A stretch of 64,000 nt of DNA from Annona cherimola (taxonomy: Eukaryota; Streptophyta; Magnoliopsida; Magnoliales; Annonaceae), in assembly GCA_030490835.1 (NCBI GenBank), contig CM059974.1:1681501-1745500 (forward strand), given 5' to 3'. Both the position numbers and the translations under genes were made by a program. Positions 63,701-64,000 of the stretch are shown here, piece by piece; position 1 is the first letter of the stretch, and every line of letters begins with the position of its first letter. The notes beneath the pieces are model-generated. The model saw nothing but the letters and a program-made list of their open reading frames with translations, made no database searches and was not told the DNA's origin.

Positions 63701-64000
63701 TCTCTTTTTGTTGGTTTGAATGGTGTTAGTTTTCTTTACTATCCACATGGACAAAAATTTGAAAACCATTTACAGACTTTTTTTTTCTAGTTCCATGATA
63801 TGATGAGCCTGCTTTATTCGTTCATATTATCATTTTCTGATTGAAGCATGCACGATCAGAATTGTTGTATGTCCTCTCCTTATCATTGAGACTGCCCATC
63901 CGGTTATATTTGATTAAATCTGTGCCTACAAGTTATTTTATCTTCTTCTTGTTTTTTGCAGGCCATCTTTAGTTTCATTACAATGCAGCTCCAATTGTGC
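14778..64000 (+). CDS. GSL10: Callose synthase (1,3-beta-glucan synthase), GSL10/CALS9-like, 3' partial
   Basis: Makes callose (1,3-beta-glucan) from UDP-glucose at the plasma membrane or cell plate. GSL8 and GSL10 of this branch are known for roles in cell division and pollen development. Coding exons read in this window: 14778-14985, 15087-15184, 15438-15598, 17085-17208, 17845-17937, 18225-18350, 21682-21771, 24996-25093, 25202-25319, 26534-26662, 31023-31099, 31199-31277, 32057-32149, 32467-32569, 32716-32839, 33047-33236, 33381-33433, 35379-35439, 35581-35663, 38787-38836, 38957-39043, 40343-40428, 40518-40545, 43186-43283, 43402-43483, 43569-43729, 44069-44189, 46243-46340, 46432-46522, 46599-46759, 46878-46987, 50980-51114, 51276-51344, 51430-51607, 51891-52008, 56134-56253, 58370-58485, 58567-58650, 60306-60418, 60527-60579, 62995-63171, 63283-63330, 63427-63588, 63962-64000. 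All junctions are GT-AG and phases agree except for one extra base in exon 19. GSL10 rather than GSL8 is chosen from branch-like wording such as [17 protein letters not shown] and the ADGKVSKEF segment. The C-terminus is outside the window. Confidence 0.95.
15599..17084 (+). other. Intron 3 of the callose synthase gene
   Basis: Holds a G+C-rich patch at 15720-15900 of unknown origin, a 20-bp perfect palindrome at 16426-16445, and a 57-bp direct repeat (ACTACCATTTGAGAGTGAAT and on) at about 16469-16525 and 16525-16580. A CTTTTT-type repeat lies near 16955. No gene seen. Confidence 0.7.
17540..17712 (+). mobile_element. Degenerate Au-like SINE in intron 4
   Basis: The order of motifs matches the Au SINE found across flowering plants: TTTTGAGTCAGGGAAATAGC then CCTCTCC, TGTGCATAC, CCCCTCCCCAGGCCCTGC and GGTAGCCTTGTGCAGTGGGT. 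The tRNA-like head is decayed (box B reads TTTTGAGTCAG). Flanking duplications were not found. Confidence 0.65.
20352..20562 (+). mobile_element. Tourist-like MITE copy
   Basis: Clean inverted termini: GGGTGTGTTTGG at the left and CCAAACACACTT at the right. Internal family phrases CCATACAACTAACC and TTATCACATCACTCTC. At 211 bases it is a shortened copy compared with the 291-base copy at 45727. Confidence 0.75.
21168..21590. mobile_element. MITE, family C
   Basis: Left end TAATCTAATGCAACCC with TGTCCATGCATCCCTTTGAT; right end CAAAGTGATGCAATGGACCA, an imperfect inverted match. Inside it has GAGAGTGAGTATATAACTAT and AAAGTGAATATATGACTATT, also seen in the family C pieces at 33785-34030 and 48795-49120. 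Confidence 0.6.
22945..23165. mobile_element. Foldback MITE (family D) in intron 7
   Basis: Ends GGTGCATCCGGTGCAC and GCACCCGGTGCAC in inverted relation; centre GATTTTTAAAAATTC. Inner phrase CCAAAATTGGTAAAAATTGA is shared with the copy at 7016-7290. Confidence 0.7.
24308..24593 (-). mobile_element. Tourist-like MITE copy, reverse
   Basis: Reads GATATGTTTGGGAAGTGATA at the left and AAACAAACACCCTC at the right. Inside are GAAAATGATGTGATATGTTA and GAATAAAGTTAAAATAGATA. TAA flanks both sides (24304-24307 region and after 24593), which would fit a 3-bp PIF/Harbinger target duplication. Confidence 0.75.
24996..26662 (+). CDS. GSL10: Callose synthase exons 8-10: FKS1 domain 1
   Basis: Codes for residues 301-415. 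The block [17 protein letters not shown] (exon 8) followed by [20 protein letters not shown] and YIFHNMAKELDA (exons 9-10) is the hallmark of FKS1 domain 1, shared by fungal FKS1 and plant callose synthases. Exon 8 ends in phase 2 and the next exon completes a serine, so the frame is secure. No residue of the conserved WGEAANxRF core is missing. Confidence 0.95.
25320..26533 (+). other. Intron 9 of the callose synthase gene, with a foldback element
   Basis: The stretch 26133-26425 is palindromic: GAGCCTTTGTTTC, TTTTTATGTGGCCCC and TTTGCCATTTCGTATTTTTT are mirrored by AAAATCCAAAACTGGCAAA, GGGCCTACATAAAAATG and AATAGGCTC; the loop is CAACAGTTTTTACTTCC to AAAACTGTTG. It is a MITE-size foldback element. 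The rest is plain intron with a TATATA run near 25410. Confidence 0.65.
28900..29100 (+). pseudogene. Remnant of an L1-type LINE: zinc-binding tail of reverse transcriptase (zf-RVT)
   Basis: In two adjoining frames the stretch reads CLKEEET then [16 protein letters not shown], which is the CxxxxEExxxHLxxHCxxxxxLW pattern of the zinc-binding region after plant LINE reverse transcriptases. One frame change splits the motif and stops follow, so it is dead. No polymerase motifs were found upstream. Confidence 0.45.
29215..29785. mobile_element. Foldback MITE (family B), near full length
   Basis: Left end has TCTATGAAACTGGGTATCATAG and a preceding diverged duplicate; right end GGGGGTTTCATAGAAGGATC. 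Inner order matches the elements at 2030-2590 and 8830-9445 (GATACAAAATTCAATCATTC, GGAGATCAAGTTTCGTCC, GGGCCACATTTGTTCAAAAA, GACGTTGAAAATACT). The inverted CTATGAAAC ends make it the clearest copy in the window. Confidence 0.7.
29795..30165. mobile_element. MITE (family A) in intron 10
   Basis: Has GTAGACGGACTATACCATAA at the left, TGTACCATTTTAAAATGGGG in the middle and GATCAAGTAGGCCTCACAAT with GGATTGCAGTCG at the right. This is the family that makes up most of bases 1-4730. Confidence 0.6.
31023..35439 (+). CDS. GSL10: Callose synthase exons 11-18: linker and first membrane cluster
   Basis: Codes for residues 416-675. Exon 11 carries [20 protein letters not shown], exon 13 the conserved [20 protein letters not shown] stretch just before the first membrane segment. 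Hydrophobic spans follow at about residues 487-505, 525-570, 589-611 and 656-675 (exon 18, [15 protein letters not shown]). Exon 16 has [15 protein letters not shown], one residue (W) longer than Arabidopsis GSL10 at this point as I recall it; the extra residue keeps the frame and other callose synthases also have tryptophan here. Exon 17 reads [18 protein letters not shown], matching the family. Confidence 0.93.
31288..31562 (+). repeat. Triplicated 92-bp unit in intron 12
   Basis: AATTCTTAGTGACTATAT starts at 31291, 31383 and 31476. Each unit continues TTCTCCAAGATGTTTTGTTT and ends near TGTTATTTAT. The first unit begins 13 bases after the exon 12 donor; the copies differ at a handful of sites. 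Confidence 0.9.
33580..33712 (+). mobile_element. Short element with RTE-like 3' tail, intron 17
   Basis: The end CCCACCTCGGTGGGAAATGA then CTTATGATGATGAT matches the end of the RTE remnant at 38320-38360 (CCCACATAGGTAGGAAGTGG, then CTTATGATGATGAT). The upstream body GGCTGGCAGCCGGTGCTATT is not shared. It may be a SINE that borrows the LINE tail, or the 3' stub of an RTE copy. A (TG)n run follows at 33716-33740. Confidence 0.5.
33785..34030. mobile_element. MITE fragment (family C) in intron 17
   Basis: Shares GAGAGTGGATATGAAATTCT, TAATATAAACCTATGGATGA and ATTATAAATGATTTAG with the element at 21168-21590. Ends are not clear. Confidence 0.4.
34260..34690 (-). mobile_element. Possible solo LTR, minus strand, intron 17
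   Basis: Read on the minus strand there is a TATA-like TATAAATAGGG (about 34391-34402) followed by a CT-rich leader, preceded by a region without resemblance to intron sequence, an arrangement usual for a retrotransposon LTR. I could not find firm TG and CA ends or a target duplication, and no primer site or internal domain is present. Confidence 0.3.
35581..35663 (+). CDS. GSL10: Callose synthase exon 19, frame-shifted (one extra base)
   Basis: The exon starts in frame as [17 protein letters not shown] and must end as YSWHDLVSK to join exon 20 ([17 protein letters not shown]). The two halves are in different frames. The exon is 83 nt long; 82 nt would fit both neighbours and the family length (27 residues plus one base). 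The surplus lies around the T-run at 35628-35631 or the bases just after it. As written, translation stops at the TGA at 35647-35649, codon 698 of about 1,900. Both splice sites look normal and every other exon is open, so an error in the assembly, a heterozygous indel or a very recent null allele are the likely explanations. Confidence 0.9.
35664..38786 (+). other. Intron 19 of the callose synthase gene
   Basis: About 3.1 kb. The 3' half carries the RTE remnant listed separately. The stretch 36700-36960 is G+C-richer and of unknown origin; a T-run lies at 36489-36508. No gene seen. Confidence 0.65.
37600..38360 (+). pseudogene. Degenerate RTE-type non-LTR retrotransposon (3' part of reverse transcriptase ORF)
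   Basis: Three-frame reading gives the C-terminal reverse transcriptase signature of plant RTE elements: [11 protein letters not shown] (37635-37667, with the catalytic DD), [19 protein letters not shown], then [15 protein letters not shown], a VESIQIE stretch and, near the end, [13 protein letters not shown] sequence followed by [10 protein letters not shown] and an ATG-repeat tail. Stop codons and frame changes are frequent, so it is inactive. Only about 750 bases of the 3' end are kept, as expected for 5'-truncated LINE insertion. Confidence 0.8.
38787..39043 (+). CDS. GSL10: Callose synthase exons 20-21: last segments of first membrane cluster
   Basis: Codes for residues 703-748 in the corrected frame. 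[10 protein letters not shown] runs across the junction into [20 protein letters not shown] and MGARGRLGE. This is one of the best conserved membrane stretches in plant callose synthases and marks the end of the N-terminal membrane cluster. Exon 20 begins with the two bases that complete the glycine started by the last base of exon 19, which is how the exon 19 donor was fixed. Confidence 0.94.
39044..40342 (+). other. Intron 21 with decayed MITE (39415-39990)
   Basis: AACTAGCTCCATGGAATTGA, TTGGGGCTCACATTGATGAT and GGGCCATGTC-type phrases place 39415-39990 in the same group as 53990-54370 and 60615-61335. A tract of TATTATTGATAATAT units at 39190-39290 can fold on itself. Confidence 0.5.
40343..44189 (+). 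CDS. GSL10: Callose synthase exons 22-27: first part of the large cytosolic loop
   Basis: Codes for residues 749-940. Exon 22 carries [20 protein letters not shown]. Exon 23 is a 28-nt micro-exon. Exon 24 has [18 protein letters not shown], exon 25 [20 protein letters not shown], exon 26 [14 protein letters not shown] and [20 protein letters not shown], exon 27 [10 protein letters not shown]. Exon 24 is taken from 43186; a second AG at 43194 would drop three residues and break the phase. Exons 22-24 encode a short variable linker ([18 protein letters not shown]) that is shorter than in Arabidopsis GSL10. Confidence 0.93.
40546..43185 (+). other. Intron 23 of the callose synthase gene, with a triplicated unit and a G homopolymer
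   Basis: A unit of about 106 bases starting CATGGTGGTTTT occurs at about 41589, 41695 and 41801 (imperfect, with GAGATATT and GAAATATAT in each). A 28-bp direct repeat with AACTATGCAATAAACTAGTA lies at 41529-41585. A run of 23 G follows a T-run at 43094-43116, 70 bases before exon 24. No gene seen. Confidence 0.75.
44190..46242 (+). other. Intron 27 of the callose synthase gene
   Basis: Holds a tandem duplication of about 88 bases (TTAACTACATTCCCTAATCA and on) at about 45287-45374 and 45372-45463, a 23-base repeat of TTTCATCATTTATTTGTCTC at 44920-44965, and the MITE at 45727-46017. Confidence 0.75.
45727..46017 (+). mobile_element. Tourist-like MITE, best preserved copy (291 bp)
   Basis: Perfect-looking terminal inverted repeats: GGGTGTGTTTG at the left and CAAACACACCC at the right, with subterminal AAAACTTTTCA and its mirror. 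TAT lies directly on both sides. Inner phrases CCATACAACTAACCTATCTA and ATTATATCACATCATTTTCT serve as the family key. No coding capacity. Confidence 0.85.
46243..60579 (+). CDS. GSL10: Callose synthase exons 28-40: glucan synthase catalytic loop
   Basis: Codes for residues 941-1422, the core of the glucan synthase domain facing the cytosol. Landmarks: [20 protein letters not shown] (exon 29), [20 protein letters not shown] and [17 protein letters not shown] (exon 30), [13 protein letters not shown] and [19 protein letters not shown] (exons 31-32), [20 protein letters not shown] (exons 32-33), [18 protein letters not shown] (exon 34), [20 protein letters not shown] (exon 36), [20 protein letters not shown] (exons 37-38), [20 protein letters not shown] (exon 39), [17 protein letters not shown] (exon 40). 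The long introns 31, 35, 36 and 38 sit inside this block. No stop or lost core residue was found. Confidence 0.95.
48795..49120. mobile_element. MITE, family C, with inverted ends
   Basis: Left end TGATCTAATGCGATGTAATG with CCATGCGTCC; right end GGCGTGCATGGACATGTTGC with ATTAGATCA, a good inverted match of some 35 bases with gaps. A related scrap continues to about 49310. Confidence 0.65.
50116..50345 (-). mobile_element. Tourist-like MITE copy, reverse, ends eroded
   Basis: GATGTGATATGGCAGGGTTA, GAGAATAAAGTTAAAAAGAT and GAAAAGTAGGGTAGTTGG follow the reverse-complement order of the family. The termini no longer match the consensus. Confidence 0.55.
53766..53990 (+). repeat. Minisatellite, about 51-bp unit, four to five copies
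   Basis: Units contain ATCTGAGATAACTTTGTATG then ACAATATTCTATGCGGGCAAA. The first two are almost identical; the later ones diverge step by step (TTCTATGTTGTCAAATCACA, ATTCAGGGCAGCAAA). Confidence 0.85.
53990..54370. mobile_element. Decayed MITE (family E) in intron 35
   Basis: TAAATGGGGCCCATATCAAT, CCAATCAAATTCTTGGATGG and ATGCTTAGATCTATCAACTG recur at 39480-39760 and, in part, at 61195-61330. Confidence 0.5.
56254..58369 (+). other. Intron 36 of the callose synthase gene
   Basis: Apart from the MITE at 57083-57360 this is AT-rich intron. An 18-base phrase (CTGCATTCTTTGTGGTGT) is repeated at about 58129 and 58195, and GATAATGAATAC at 58290 and 58337. Confidence 0.6.
57083..57360 (+). mobile_element. 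Tourist-like MITE copy
   Basis: Left GGGGGTGTTTG, right CCCAAACACACCTT, with ACTTTTCACTCTCCATACC, ACTCATCATCATTATCCC and TTGTATCACATCATTTTCTC inside in the family order. Confidence 0.8.
58930..60118. repeat. 1.2-kb palindrome of three direct and three inverted 190-bp units, intron 38
   Basis: Forward units start with TTAGCCNGGGCTAAGCAAA-like sequence at about 58940, 59155 and 59350 and run through GTCTTAGCCCA, a T-run, CACACATTTGTTTATCTAAG, TTTAACATATAAAC and ATGTGTATATATTTTTTTGA. Inverted units end with GGCTAAG...GCTTAGC...GGCTAACA at about 59705, 59905 and 60105 and mirror the same order (ATATAAAC, AACAAGTG, GGGCTAAG). The turn is near 59535-59545. The inner sequence is related to family D MITEs. 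Confidence 0.85.
61352..61920 (-). mobile_element. Tourist-like MITE copy, reverse, split by another MITE
   Basis: Left arm 61352-61469 (CACGTTTAGCAAGATG to AATAAAGATAAAATAAATA), right arm 61766-61920 (TGGTTGTTGTGG to CCGAACAGACC). Removing the insert restores the family's order AATAAAGTTAAAATAGATA then TGTTTGTTGT, as in the copy at 24308-24593. Confidence 0.8.
61470..61756. mobile_element. 287-bp palindromic MITE inserted in an older MITE
   Basis: Inverted ends GGCTCTAGTTCAA and (other strand) GGCTCCAGTTCAA; the arms mirror each other inward (ATGTGAGCCCAAGCATGAAA against TTTCATGCTTGGGCCCACAT). AAATAAATA flanks both sides (61461-61469 and 61757-61765), a 9-bp target duplication of the kind made by Mutator-like elements. 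Confidence 0.85.
62063..62350 (+). mobile_element. Tourist-like MITE copy
   Basis: Left GGGGGTTTTGTTTACATCAC, right CACTTCCCAAACACAGCG; inner TATCTGACCTATCTATCTTA and CCCCCATCATATCACATTAT in family order. Confidence 0.75.
62690..62932 (+). mobile_element. Tourist-like MITE copy next to exon 41
   Basis: Left GGGCATGTTTGTTTAACACA; inner CTCATACAACTAACCTATCT and CTATCATATCACATCATATT; the right terminus is eroded (TTATGATTTTTCAAAC). It ends about 60 bases before the exon 41 acceptor. Confidence 0.75.
62995..64000 (+). CDS. GSL10: Callose synthase exons 41-44 (partial): end of loop, start of C-terminal membrane cluster
   Basis: Codes for residues 1423-1564. Exon 41 ([20 protein letters not shown], then [20 protein letters not shown]) ends the most conserved part of the catalytic loop and enters a membrane span ([13 protein letters not shown]) continued by exon 42 ([16 protein letters not shown]). 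Exon 43 has ALNAQFL-like [17 protein letters not shown] and another membrane span; exon 44 begins [13 protein letters not shown] and is cut by the window edge. The RxTG region and the remaining C-terminal membrane segments, about 340 residues by comparison with Arabidopsis, are not in the window. Confidence 0.94.

Overview
The window is nuclear DNA of a flowering plant. It is AT-rich, every splice site I placed is GT-AG, and it is full of small non-autonomous transposons. I see no bacterial, organellar or viral genes. The species cannot be fixed from the sequence. The very long, MITE-filled introns and the divergence from Arabidopsis suggest a woody, large-genome angiosperm, but this is inference.

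There is one confidently recognised gene, on the + strand: a callose synthase (1,3-beta-glucan synthase) of the GSL8/GSL10 group, closest by eye to Arabidopsis GSL10/CALS9. It starts at 14778 and runs off the right edge. I placed 44 coding exons (4,693 nt, about 1,564 residues once one frame break is bridged) over 49 kb. Roughly 340 C-terminal residues lie beyond base 64000. The exons give, in order, the N-terminal Vta1-like region, the FKS1 domain, the first membrane cluster, the large cytosolic glucan synthase loop and the start of the C-terminal membrane cluster. All 43 complete introns join in phase. The one defect is a single extra base in exon 19 (near 35628-35631), which gives a stop at codon 698. 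It is either a sequencing or assembly error or a true loss-of-function lesion.

Left 14.7 kb (no confident gene): a dense cluster of degenerate MITEs (1-4.7 kb); a less repetitive stretch with two possible but unidentified exon-like segments (4.7-7.0 kb); foldback and MITE sequence (7.0-9.4 kb); a four-unit tandem repeat of about 310 bp (9.6-10.8 kb); MITE pairs; a segmental tandem duplication with a SINE inserted in one copy (11.6-13.0 kb); a second SINE; four MITEs in alternating orientation (13.2-14.47 kb); then the pyrimidine-rich leader of the callose synthase gene with a telo-box.

The introns hold an Au-like SINE, an RTE-type LINE remnant, an L1-type zinc-knuckle remnant, a possible LTR, at least eight copies of one Tourist-like MITE family (one with another MITE inside it), several minisatellites and a 1.2-kb palindrome of three direct plus three inverted units. 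I found no new multi-gene system. The notable points are the frame break, the dated transposon insertions and the intronic palindrome.
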